Assembly: GCA_041392665.1 (NCBI GenBank)
Contig: JAWKLQ010000028.1
Location: forward strand, 62,001 to 126,000
DNA length: 64,000 bases
DNA from: Flavilitoribacter sp020436695
GTDB taxonomy: Bacteria; Bacteroidota; Bacteroidia; Chitinophagales; Saprospiraceae
Direction: 5' to 3'
The notes below the pieces were generated by a model. The model worked only from the letters and a program-made list of their open reading frames with translations, was not told the DNA's origin and ran no database searches. Position 1 is the stretch's first letter. Each line of letters begins with the position of its first letter. Both the position numbers and the translations under genes were made by a program. Shown in pieces: positions 54,255 to 64,000 of this stretch.

Positions 54255-56633
54255 ATGAGACTGATCTTTTTACTTTTCTTTCAACTTACCATACTACAAT
54301 TTGGGCAGGGGCAAAAGCCGGAACTAGTGGTGCAGATGGGGCATGGTTCCTTATTGTCCGCGACATTTTCCAGTGATGGTAAATACATCCTGACATCTGG
54401 TGAAAATATTGCTAAACTCTGGGATGTGTGGGGTCGCGAATTACAAATATTTAGCGGGCATACCGATTTGGTTCAATCAGCTGCTTTCTCTCCAGATGGA
54501 AAGCATATTTTGACAGGCAGCCTCGATGATACTGCCAAACTCTGGGATTTGCAGGGAACCGAACTGCTAACTTTGACAGGACATCATTCAGATGTCTTGG
54601 CAGTTGCTTTTTCTCCCAACGGACAATATCTGGTTACTGCTGCGAGTGATGCTACTGCTATACTATGGGATCTTAAAGGACGTGAAATACAGACCTTCCG
54701 GGGACATAGCTCGGATGTGTGGTCGGTGGCCTTCTCACCCAGTGGGCTATATGTTCTTACCGGAGCTGGAGACCATACCGCTAAACTCTGGGATCTACAG
54801 GGTAATGAACTCCGATCTTTTGCAGGGCATACACATTCGGTGAGTTCGGTTGCCTTTTCTTCAAGTGGAGAATACATACTCACCGGGAGCTGGGATACTA
54901 CCGCCAGGATGTGGAATTTGCAGGGAAACGAAATCCAAACCTTCCAAGGACATCGATCGGCCGTACTATCTGTTGCCATCTCTGCTGATGGAAAGCATAT
55001 ACTAACCGGCAGTTTTGATCGGACCGCGAAAATATGGGACCTAAATGGACAGGAAATAATGACCTTCAGACCTCATCGTATGTGGGTTCGTTGTGTTGCC
55101 TTCTCGCCCGATGGGCAGCGGATTCTGACAGGAAGTGAATATTCGATCAGAATTTTAGATTTGGCGGGACGCGAACTGCAAAGTTTGCAGAAGTATGAGT
55201 CAACTGTACTTTCAGTGGCTTTCTCTCCCGATGAATCGTGGATAGTAACAGGTCATTGGGATTATACCGGCAAATTGCTGGATATATATCATCGCAAACT
55301 TTTGACTTTAAAGGGGCATAGCCTGGAGGTTTCATCTGTGACTTTTTCTTCTGACGGCAAAGCCCTACTTACCGGAAGCCTGGATGGAACAGGAAAGCTA
55401 TGGGATTTAAGTGGGCAGGAACTAACAACCTTTAGGGGGCATACCGATTGGGTAAATGACATTAAATTTTCTCCGGATGGCCAAAAGGTTTTGACCGCAA
55501 GTAGTGACTCAACAGCCAGGCTTTGGAGTTTAAACGGTGATGCATTACAGACTTTCAAAGGGCATAATGACGGGGTGAATGCAGTTGCTTTTTCTCCTGA
55601 CGGCCAGATGGTATTGACCGGAGGTAGAGATTCTACCGCTAAACTTTGGAGCTTAGACGGACATGAATTACAAATGTTCAAGGGGCATACCAATTGGGTA
55701 AATGCTGTTGCTTTTTCCCCCGATGGACAAAGGGTATTGACCGGAGGCAGAGACTCCGTAACCAGACTTTGGGATCTGAATGGACAAACATTACAGGATA
55801 TTAAAGGCCATAAGGATGAAATCAGTTTTTTAAGCTTTTCACCAGATGGACATGTTATTCTAACCGGCAGTGATGACAGAACAGCCAGACTTTGGGATTT
55901 AAATGGAAATGAGATACGACGTTTTACAGGGCATGATGATAAACTCACTTCTGGTCAGTTTATCAATAAGGGGAAGCAATTGATAACCGGCAGCTATGAT
56001 AATACTGCCAAACTTTGGGATGTGTCATCCGGAGAAAACCTATTAACATTCATTAGTTTTTCAGATGATGATGGTTCATGGGCAATGATCAGACCGGATC
56101 AATACTATATGGTATCGAATAACAAGATGAAGTATATTCATTTTAAAAATGGACTCCAGGCTTATAACTTCGAACAATTTGACCTCCGTCTTAACCGCCC
56201 TGATAAAATCCAGGAAACCCTTCTCTCTTTCGGTGCCGACTCCAGTCTTATGCTCCAATACCGTCAGGCGTATTACAAACGCCTGGAGAAATATGGCTTC
56301 ACCGAAGAGATGCTTTCCGATGATTACCATGTACCGGAATGCACTATTCCCAACCTAGATCAACTCCCGATAAGCACACTGGAAGGGATAGTACAATTGC
56401 AGATTGAAGCCTACGACTCCCTCCTTCTCCTTGATCGCCTCAATGTTTATATAAACGATGTGCCGCTCTACGGCATCCAGGGCATCAACCTGCGAGATCA
56501 AAACACTCAGAACTATAAAACTACTTTAGATATTCCTCTCTCCAGAGAAAACAAGATCAGGTCTCCCGCCCTCAACCAGGGCGGCGCCGAACGTCCTGAA
56601 AGCCACCACCTACATCACCTACGACGCTCCTGA
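54255..56633 (+). CDS. Tandem WD40-caspase gene A: exported 14-repeat WD40 part
   Basis: The intact 792-residue frame starts with a signal peptide (MRLIFLLFFQLTILQFGQGQ), followed by 14 WD40 repeats (each with FSPDGxxxLTGxxDxTAKLWDLxGxEL), enough for two seven-bladed propellers. A linker then follows (SWAMIRPDQYYMVSNNKMKYIHFKNG..FEQFDLRLNRPDKIQETLLSFGAD). A second module (LQIEAYDSLLLLDRLNVYINDVPLYGIQGINL) resembles the pre-caspase beta module of Bacteroidota caspase-WD40 proteins. After about 56560 the frame drifts (..GGAERPESHHLHHLRRS) and the caspase continues in other frames, so this is the 5' part of a larger gene reaching about 57501. The propellers probably sense a ligand outside the cytoplasm. 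Confidence 0.85.
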   Translation: MRLIFLLFFQLTILQFGQGQKPELVVQMGHGSLLSATFSSDGKYILTSGENIAKLWDVWGRELQIFSGHTDLVQSAAFSPDGKHILTGSLDDTAKLWDLQGTELLTLTGHHSDVLAVAFSPNGQYLVTAASDATAILWDLKGREIQTFRGHSSDVWSVAFSPSGLYVLTGAGDHTAKLWDLQGNELRSFAGHTHSVSSVAFSSSGEYILTGSWDTTARMWNLQGNEIQTFQGHRSAVLSVAISADGKHILTGSFDRTAKIWDLNGQEIMTFRPHRMWVRCVAFSPDGQRILTGSEYSIRILDLAGRELQSLQKYESTVLSVAFSPDESWIVTGHWDYTGKLLDIYHRKLLTLKGHSLEVSSVTFSSDGKALLTGSLDGTGKLWDLSGQELTTFRGHTDWVNDIKFSPDGQKVLTASSDSTARLWSLNGDALQTFKGHNDGVNAVAFSPDGQMVLTGGRDSTAKLWSLDGHELQMFKGHTNWVNAVAFSPDGQRVLTGGRDSVTRLWDLNGQTLQDIKGHKDEISFLSFSPDGHVILTGSDDRTARLWDLNGNEIRRFTGHDDKLTSGQFINKGKQLITGSYDNTAKLWDVSSGENLLTFISFSDDDGSWAMIRPDQYYMVSNNKMKYIHFKNGLQAYNFEQFDLRLNRPDKIQETLLSFGADSSLMLQYRQAYYKRLEKYGFTEEMLSDDYHVPECTIPNLDQLPISTLEGIVQLQIEAYDSLLLLDRLNVYINDVPLYGIQGINLRDQNTQNYKTTLDIPLSRENKIRSPALNQGGAERPESHHLHHLRRS

Positions 56634-57501
56634 ACAAAACCCGACCTCTACCTCATCACCATCGGCACTTCCGATTACCGGGCCGAAGGTAAAGACCTCC
56701 CGCTATGCCGCCAAAGACGCCCAGGATATCGCCGAGCTGTATCAAAATGCTGGCTTTCAAGAAGTACACAAAGATCCTGACCGATGATCGAGTCTGAAAC
56801 CAATATCACGCTCTGCGCTCTGGCTCGAACAAAGCCAGGTAGACGACCAGGTACTTATCTACGTCTCCGGCCACGGCCTGATCGATAACAACAATGACTT
56901 TTACTACGCTACCAACGATATCGACTTCGCCAATCCCTCCCAAAAAGGCATCTTATACGACGAGATCGAAGGCTTGCTGGATGGCATTCCTGCCCGTAAA
57001 AAGCTACTCCTCATGGATGCCTGCCATTCTGGGGAGTATGATGCGGATGCGCCCCCTCTGACGGCGGCCCAACAGGATAGCCTGGCCCAAAAAGGGATCT
57101 CCTTCAAAGGTTTCAGCAAAGGCGAGGGCGAAGGCATCCCCACCCTCGGCCTGCAAAACAGCTTTGAAATGATGCAGCAGCTCTTCGCCGATCTGCGGCG
57201 CGGCTCCGGGGCGACGGTGATCACTTCTTCGGCGGGCGTGCAGGTCAGCTTTGAAGATGAGGAATGGCAGAATGGGTCGTTTACTTACGCTTTTCTATAC
57301 GGCCTGAAGTCGATGAAAGCGGATGCTAATCAGGACGGGCAGGTCACTGCCTCTGAGATCCAGGCTTTTGTGGCCGAATATGTGCCGCGTTTGACGGAAG
57401 GGCTGCAGGTGCCGACTTTTAGAAGGGAGAATTTGGAGTTTGATTTTCGGGTGGTGAGCATCAATTTCCCAAATTATTCAATTTATGCTAAACGCTCAAA
57501 G
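56634..57501 (+). CDS. Tandem WD40-caspase gene A: caspase (C14) domain with EF-hand loop, frameshifted from its WD40 part
   Basis: The expected protein reads VLKATTYITYDAPEQNP, DLYLITIGTSDY, RYAAKDAQDIAELYQNAGFQEV in three different frames between 56580 and 56770. It is then clean in one frame from about 56820 (WLEQSQVDDQVLIYVSGHGL..). The catalytic pair is His in SGHG (CAC 56872-56874) and Cys in MDACHSGE (TGC 57022-57024), as in caspase/metacaspase p20 units. A canonical EF-hand loop, DANQDGQVTASE (57322-57357), suggests calcium control as in metacaspases. At least four single-base indels separate it from the signal-peptide frame. Its stop is not clear; the frame runs on into the signal peptide of gene B at 57502. 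Confidence 0.75.
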
Positions 57502-60500
57502 ATGCTCAGTAGTCTAAAGCAAATCTGGTTCTTATGTACTCTATTATTCTCGGTGGTGCCTCTTTTGGGGCAGCAGATGGAACTGCTGCTACATCTCCCC
57601 GGATTCGATTGAAGCAGTGGATCTGTCACCTGATGGACAGCGCATTTTCTGGTAGCAACCGGAAATATCGCAAAACTCTAACCTCATCGGGTACGCTATT
57701 ACAGACCTTTAGCGGTCATAAGGCCAGGTGTCGGATGTAGCGTTTTCACCAGATGGACTTGGCTGATCCTTACCGGAAGTGCCGACGATACGGCTATTCT
57801 ATGGGACAGTACCGGTAATGCCTTGCAAAGAATTTACCAATAATGGGGAATGGAAAGTAATAACAATTTGCTTTTTCTCCGATGGCCAATCAATTATTGC
57901 AGCCTATAAATCAGATTTTAATGAGAACGAGGATATTATGGCCTGTTGGGATAGCGACGGCCTTCTGACAGACACCCATATCTTCCTGCTAATATTCTTT
58001 CAATTGCTTGCTCACCAAATGACAAATATGTTCTGATCAATTGTTCAGATCACACCGTCAGACTTTGGAACCTTCGCATTAATGAAGTTACTGCACTGAA
58101 AAGGCAAAAGCGCTGAAATTCGATGTGTCACATTTGCTCAAAGAGCAATACGGTGGCAGTAATAGCCGCTGATGGATCAATAAAATTGCTTAACCTGGCA
58201 GGCAGAGTACTTCCAGCTTTGCCTGGAGACGATTCGCTAAGTGCCGTAGCCTTTTCATCTTCCGGGAATTCATTGCTGACGGTGAGTAAGGACACGGAAG
58301 TTACGGTCGAACTTTGGAAAAGCTGGAGTCAAGAGTCTTATACCTTGATCAGACAGGAAGAAGCAATTGATCAAATTGCCGTGTCATCGAGTAATAGTTA
58401 TGTACTGACTTCCAGCCACGCATCACATAGCTGGCACCTTAGAGACATCTAGTGCGGAACAACAAAATTACTGTCTGTAAAATTATCAACCTTTTCCAAT
58501 AATGCAGTCTATGTCGCAGCATCGTGAAAAACTGCGATCCGGCGACTCCGCGAAGGTAACGCCACTAGAGCGTTCAACCGAAGGCGAAATAGTTCCTACC
58601 GACCATAGTCATCCGGCAGTCTGCAACCGCAGATGGTAGTCAATAAGGGCCGTCCGGGTCGCGAAAAGCGGTAGTTTTTCTCGGATGGCAGACTATTGCC
58701 ACTGGGAGTGCAGATGGAACTGCTAAATTATGGGATTTGAATGGCCGCGAATTGCAAACATTTCGGGGTCATGTATTAGATATCCTGGATATATGCTTTT
58801 TTGCCAACGGCCTTTATTTATTTACAGGAGGAGATGATGAAACCGCCAGAATCTGGGACCTTTACGGCCGGCAACTCCAGGTGTTGAGAGGACATACTAA
58901 AAAAATCAATGCGATTGCCGTTTCACCAAATGATGTGCTGTTCTTAACCGGAAGTGAAGATGCAACTGCCAAGTTGTGGGACATTTCCGGCAAAGCGTTA
59001 GTTTCTTTTATCGGACATAAATACGCTGTAGAATCCCTCGCCTTTTCGCCGGACAGCAAATTCATACTGACCGGCAGTCGGGATGAGACAGCCAAACTTT
59101 GGGATCTATCCGGAAAACTCATCCGTACCTTTCCCCAACTGATTTTTCCGGATTGGAAGCATCACAACTACTGCGTTTTCTCCAAATGGAGAATTGTTGT
59201 TGTTGTTAGGTGGTGCCGGAGGAGAAACAATGCTGTTCGATCTATCTGGTCGAAAACTCATGTGTCTTTCGGATGGAAGGTGCTATTACGGGAGAAGATG
59301 GCGTTTTCCCGGGATGGTCAATTGGTACAGTCTATCAATGCAGATGGAATCCGAAAATATTTGATCTAGACGGGCAGGAATTGCTCGAATACCCCGGTCT
59401 GACGAAATAAATGCCGGGAATCTTTTTTTCTGATGGCCGCATGATGCTGACCGGCAGTGGGGATTATCATTTGAATTCAACCCTTGATTATGGAATGCTA
59501 GTCTTGACGGCGTTAAAGATATGGGTTGGACTTTACTGACAAGAGAAGATGACGGAAATGCTTCCGTTGCATTTGCTCCAAACAAAGCAGGGATATTTCT
59601 CATGAGCAGCAATGATCACACGGCCAAAGTTTGGGATCTGACCAGCCTGAATTTTCACCATTTTAAGGGTATAGTCTCCAGTCACATCTGCCTGCTTTTT
59701 CTCCCGATGGAACAAAGTGCTGACGTGTAGTTGGGATGGATCAGCCAGAATTTGGGATGTGAAAGGTAAAGGGCACTACAACGAATCAGAGAACCGGCGG
59801 TAGATTCTACAAGGCCATCTTTGCACCGGATGTAGTCCATTCTTGTGGCTCATATAAGGCCAAACTCTGGGACTTGTCCGGAAAAGAAATTCAAGCTTAC
59901 AAAATTAGCAACGACTTGTCTTATGCAGCCGCTTTTTCTCCCGACAGAGCCTCCATTTTTACGGCAGAATGGGACGTGGATATTGCCCGCTGGGATCTTG
60001 CCGGCAACAAATTGGATACCATAACTGCACACTCCCGTCTTTTGGAATCCATTGTATATTCACCGAAAGGAAACACCATTCTAACCGCCAGTTCGGATGG
60101 AACGGCCAAACTATGGGATCAGTCCTGGCAGCAAATTCAGCTATTCTCAGGGCATGAACGTGGGGTTTCAGATGCCATCTTCTCTCCTGACGGAAACTAT
60201 GTTTTTACTGCCGGAAGTGATGGCATCGCAAAGCTATGGGATCTTTCAGGCAAAGAATTATTTACTTTTCTCGGCCATCAGGATGTGATAAATTCCGCAT
60301 CATTTTCTCCCGACGGGCAATTTATTCTTACCGCTAGTCAGGATGAAACGGTAAGACTTTGGAACGCTACCAATGGAGAAGCACTCCTGACTTTCTTTTT
60401 CCTCAGCGGTCAGCAAGATCGTTATGTCATTACAACACCCGAAGGCTACTACCTGAATCCAATTAAAGATGTGGATGTGATTCACTTTAAGGCTGGTCTT

Positions 60501-61771
60501 TCCGCATTTGGTTTCGATCAGTTTGATCTACGATTCAATCGCCCTGACAAAGTATTGGAAAACTTATACCGTTTGGCGATTCCAGTTTAATATCTCAATA
60601 TCGGCGAAGCCTATTTTAAGCGACTCTCGGCGTACAGCTACGGAAGATATGCTGGCCGACGACTTTCACGCTCCAAATTGTATCATCGAGCAAGGCGATT
60701 TACCCCTACAACAAACGAAGAAAATATTACAGTAAATATTGAAGCCACAGACAGTCTTTATCTGCTAGACCGCCTCAGCGTCTTCATCAACGATGTCCCC
60801 ATCTATGGCATCAAGTATCAACCACCTGAGATCAAATCACTCAACGATATACAACGACTTGCTATCCCCCTTTCAAGCTCCAACAAAATCCAGATCTCCG
60901 CCCTCAACCAGGGCAGTGCCGAATCCCCTCAAAGCCACCACCTACATCACCTACGATGCCCCGAAGAAAAACCCGATCTCTATCTCATCACCATCGGCAC
61001 GTCCGATTGAGCCAGGTAAAGACCTCCGCTACGCAGCCAAAGACGCCCGGGATATGCCGCCACCCTCTATCAAATGCTGACGGCTTCGGGAAGTATATAC
61101 CAAAGTCCTGACCGATGATCAGGTCACCAAAATAATATCCTCGCTCTGCCTCTGGCATCCCGAACAAAGCCAGTGAATTTGACAGAGTACTTATCTAGTC
61201 GGTCGGCCTGATCGACGACAACTACGATTTCTACTACGCCACCCACGATATCGACTTCGCCAACCCCTCCGAAAAGGCATCCTGTACGAAGAGATCGAAG
61301 GCCTGCTCGACGGTATCCTCGCCCGCAAAAAACTCTTGCTGATGGACGCCTGCCATTCCGGAGAATATGATGCAGATGTGCTAATTAACGGCCCAGCAGG
61401 ATAGCCTGGCCAAAAGGCGTCTCCTTCAAGGTTTCAGCAAGGGCAGAGGGAAGGCAGCCCCACCCACTCGGCCTGCAAAACAGCTGAAATGATGCAACAA
61501 CTCTTCACCGATCTGCGGCGTGGCTCGGAGCGACGGTGATCACTTCTTCGGTGCGGAGTCAGCTTTGAGATGAAGAGTGGCGGAATGGGGCGTTTACTTA
61601 TGCTTTTCTCTACGGCCTGAAGTCGATGAAAGCGGATGCTAATCAGGATGGACAGGTCACTGCCTCGGAGATCCAGGCTTTTGTGGCCGAATATGTGCCG
61701 CGTTTGACGGAAGGGCTTCAGGTGCCGACGTTCAGAGGGAGAATCTGGAGTTTGATTTTAGGGTGTGGTAA
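57502..61771 (+). pseudogene. Tandem WD40-caspase gene B, heavily frameshifted
   Basis: Starts with a signal peptide at 57502 (MLSSLKQIWFLCTLLFSVVPLLGQQ) and ends with the caspase tail and stop TAA at 61769-61771 (FDFRVW). In between the WD40 repeats can be followed only in pieces: 58123-58452, 58737-59369 (four clean repeats), 59521-59730 and 59874-60590 (five clean repeats plus the linker FGFDQFDLRFNRPDKV). The stretch 58440-58690 is garbled. The caspase is recognisable (LLMDACHSGEYDADV at about 61333-61377; EF-hand loop 61635-61670), but the catalytic-histidine region is scrambled. Compared with gene A, indels far outnumber substitutions in the caspase part. Either a decayed copy or a poorly resolved consensus. 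Confidence 0.75.
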
Positions 61772-61787
61772 AACCAGCTTTATTAAA

Positions 61788-64000
61788 ATGAAACAGATCA
61801 CTGTTATTTGCTTTTTATTAGAATGGGGCTCTGCCGGGGTCAACGGCCGGAGTTGGTGGTACAGACAGGGCATAGTAGAGGTCAATTAGAGACAGCTGCT
61901 TTTTCACCCGATGGAAATTTAATCATGACGGTGGCCGGTGATGGTGCCATTTTGTGGGATAATAAAGGATACGAATTGAAGAAAATCGGCGGACAGGGGC
62001 GCTGGGTCTCTTATGCTGCTTTTTCCCCAAATGGGGAACAAATAATAACTTGTGAAGATCGAACCGTTAAAATCTGGGATCTTAATGGACAATTGATACG
62101 AGAATTTCCTCATGATCTCCCAGTATATTTTGGTGCTTTTTCGCCGGACGGCAAGAACATCCTGACCGGAGATCATGGTGGCGTCGACAGGCTTTGGGAC
62201 CTGGATGGATCCATGCACGCACAGTGGGTCGGACGTGATTCCTCAAGGCATTTTTCGGCTTTTACACCGGACGGTCAGGCTGTTCTTGCGGTCTACAGTT
62301 TCGGAGCGGCAATACTACGTGACTTGAACGGTAGAGAAATCCAAACGTTAGACTTTGATACTTGGAGTTTGTGCAGTGTAGCGATCTCTCCCACTGATCC
62401 GACTATTTTTATCGGCAGGCAAGAACACACCGCCGCACTTTGGGATCTGAAGGGCAATAAGTTGCAAGAATTTGGGGATAGCAAATATGAGTATCTGGGA
62501 TGTATCGGACCGGCGGCTTTTTCACCGAACGGGCAATACCTCATTACTGCTGGAAAAGACCAAAGCTTCCATCATTCGGTCAGTTTATGGAACCTCCAGG
62601 GAGACCTTATCCGAAAGTTGGCCACTTCCGATACTTACATCACTAATCTAAACTTTTCTCCGAGCGGAGAAGAGATTTTAACAGGCAACGATTACGCGGA
62701 GGTAAAGTTATGGGATCGAACCGGGAAAGAAAAAATGTCTTTTCAGGGCCATTCAAATCCTATTAGTGCGCTCAGTCTTTCCTGGGATGAACAGCTTCTT
62801 CGAGTCGGCAGCCGGGATGGTAGCCTGATGCTGCTGGATATAGCTACCGGTCAACTGAGCAGTCTTCGTGCCCATGAAGAATGGGTCACGACCATAGCCT
62901 GGTCCGATAATGGGCGGCGGATAGTAACGGGAAGTACCGACGGTTCGACGATCATATGGGATGATCAGGGAAATATATTGCAGCGATTTTCACTGCCCGA
63001 GACCACTATTTTACACGTCGCTATTGCTCCGGACGGACAAACTTTTTTAACCGGTGGAAGTGATTACATCGCCCGGCTCTGGCACATCGATGGAGAAAAA
63101 CGCAAAGCTTTTGAAGGGCACACACATATAATCTACACCTCGGCTTTCTCTCCGGACGGCAACCATATCCTTACCGGCAGTAGGGATGCGACCGCTATTT
63201 TGTGGGATGAGCAAGCGAATAAGGTAGCCACATTGCGTGGGCATGCGTACGACGTACTCTCTTCTGCTTTTTCCGTTGATGGAAGATTAATCCTGACGGG
63301 CAGCTTTGATGGCACGGCCAAATTATGGGATCTCCAGGGCAGTGAGCTGCAGAGCTTTGCCGGGCATCAGGGCGCTGTAGAATCTGTCAACTTTTCCCCG
63401 GACGGCCGTTACATCCTGACGGGTAGTGATGATTATACCGCAAAGCTGTGGGACATTATGGGGAAGGAAATCCGGGCGTATATGGGTCATACCGCAAAGG
63501 TATTTGCCGCTAATTTCTCTCCGGATGGCCAATACATCGTAACGGCAAGTGAAGATAGAACGATCAAATTATGGAAGACCGACAACGGTCAGCTGTTAGC
63601 TACTGTCTACTTATTTAGAAGAGGACACGGTTGGGCCGTGACCACCCCTGATGGTCGCTTCGATGGAGACGAAGCAGGCTTGGGCAGCCTTCACTATGTC
63701 GTAGATTTGGAAGCCATTCCTCTCGACCGCCTCAAAGAACGATACTACGAACCGGGGCTCTTATCCAAGATCATGGGTTTCAATAAAGAACCTCTGCGCG
63801 ATGTTTCCGCTTTTGACTACGTTCCGCTGTATCCCAAAGCAGCCATCCAACTCAACGATAGCCAACTCAGTATCTCCCTCACCGAACGCTCCGGAGGCAT
63901 CGGTCGCACCGCCCTCTACATCAATGGCAAGGAAGTCGTGGAGAATATCAATCCCGATAACCAACTCCACTTCGGGATCAACCTGAATGATTATCGCCAA
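61788..64000 (+). CDS. Tandem WD40-caspase-like gene C (3' end outside window)
   Basis: A signal-peptide-like start (MKQITVICFLL, ATG 61788) is followed, after one missing base near 61815-61845, by RGQRPELVVQTGHS, matching the mature N-terminus of gene A (QKPELVVQMGHG). An ATG at 61823 is already in the downstream frame but lacks the signal. From there the frame is open without a stop to the window end, about 720 residues. There are 14 WD40 repeats (from AILWDNKGYEL to TIKLWKTDNGQLL), then GWAVTTPDGRFDGDEAGLGSLHYVVDLEAIPLDRLKERYYEPGLL and a beta module (SERSGGIGRTALYINGKEVV-like). These two segments are the usual bridge to a caspase domain in such proteins, so a caspase is expected just outside. 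This copy lacks the damage seen in B. Confidence 0.8.

Overview
The window looks like a chromosome piece from a gliding-type Bacteroidota, most probably a member of the Saprospiria (Lewinella/Haliscomenobacter-like). The lineage is an inference. It rests on several type IX secretion (T9SS) C-terminal sorting domains, a PorP/SprF-family protein beside a giant SprB-repeat protein, and multi-domain death-like proteins typical of that group. No tRNA or rRNA gene was recognised.

Layout. 1-1 kb: end of an unknown gene and a GNAT acetyltransferase. 1.8-8.7 kb (minus strand): a three-gene surface operon made of a small cohesin-like T9SS protein, a 1,679-residue protein (four cohesin-like domains, about twelve SprB-type repeats, CHU_C/type B sorting domain) and a PorP/SprF partner. 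8.9-19.9 kb (minus): a roughly 1,530-residue dockerin/T9SS protein broken by two indels and one stop, a LuxR-type response regulator, a dockerin-bearing animal-type haem peroxidase, and a frameshifted glycine-rich T9SS protein. 20-26.9 kb: a GlpF-type channel, 2H phosphoesterase, two unknown exported proteins, a T9SS gene split by an IS4-like element with a 9-bp target duplication, a YwqK-like lipoprotein and a DHFR-family reductase. 27-31.6 kb: an EAD-like/macro-domain protein, a pentameric ligand-gated ion channel homologue, an M61 protease and an HxlR regulator. 31.8-43.9 kb: mostly metabolic and housekeeping genes (NAD(P)-binding oxidoreductase, B12-binding radical SAM protein, DHFR-like protein, DoxX-like protein, PadR regulator with MacB-like permease, CBS protein, RlmN, CotH kinase-like lipoprotein).

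44-64 kb is the most unusual part: an EAD-like/TIR-like protein; a CHAT protease-STAND NTPase-transmembrane-WD40 protein translationally coupled to an exported TPR protein; and, divergent from these, at least three tandem genes with exported 14-repeat WD40 sensors. Two of the three retain recognisable caspase domains, and the third runs off the window. With the EAD/macro gene at 27 kb, these form a set of counterpart-conflict or regulated-suicide candidates: sensor propellers, STAND switch, CHAT and caspase proteases, NAD/ADP-ribose effectors and possible death-domain-like adaptors.

Sequence damage is uneven. Most genes are clean, but single-base indels occur in long repetitive genes (8.9-13.5 kb, 19.5 kb) and become dense in the second WD40-caspase copy (57.5-61.8 kb). 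This could be real pseudogenisation or consensus error in near-identical repeats; the raw reads would decide. Non-coding DNA holds two families of imperfect octamer arrays and a set of GGA-loop palindromes that look like undescribed REP-type elements.
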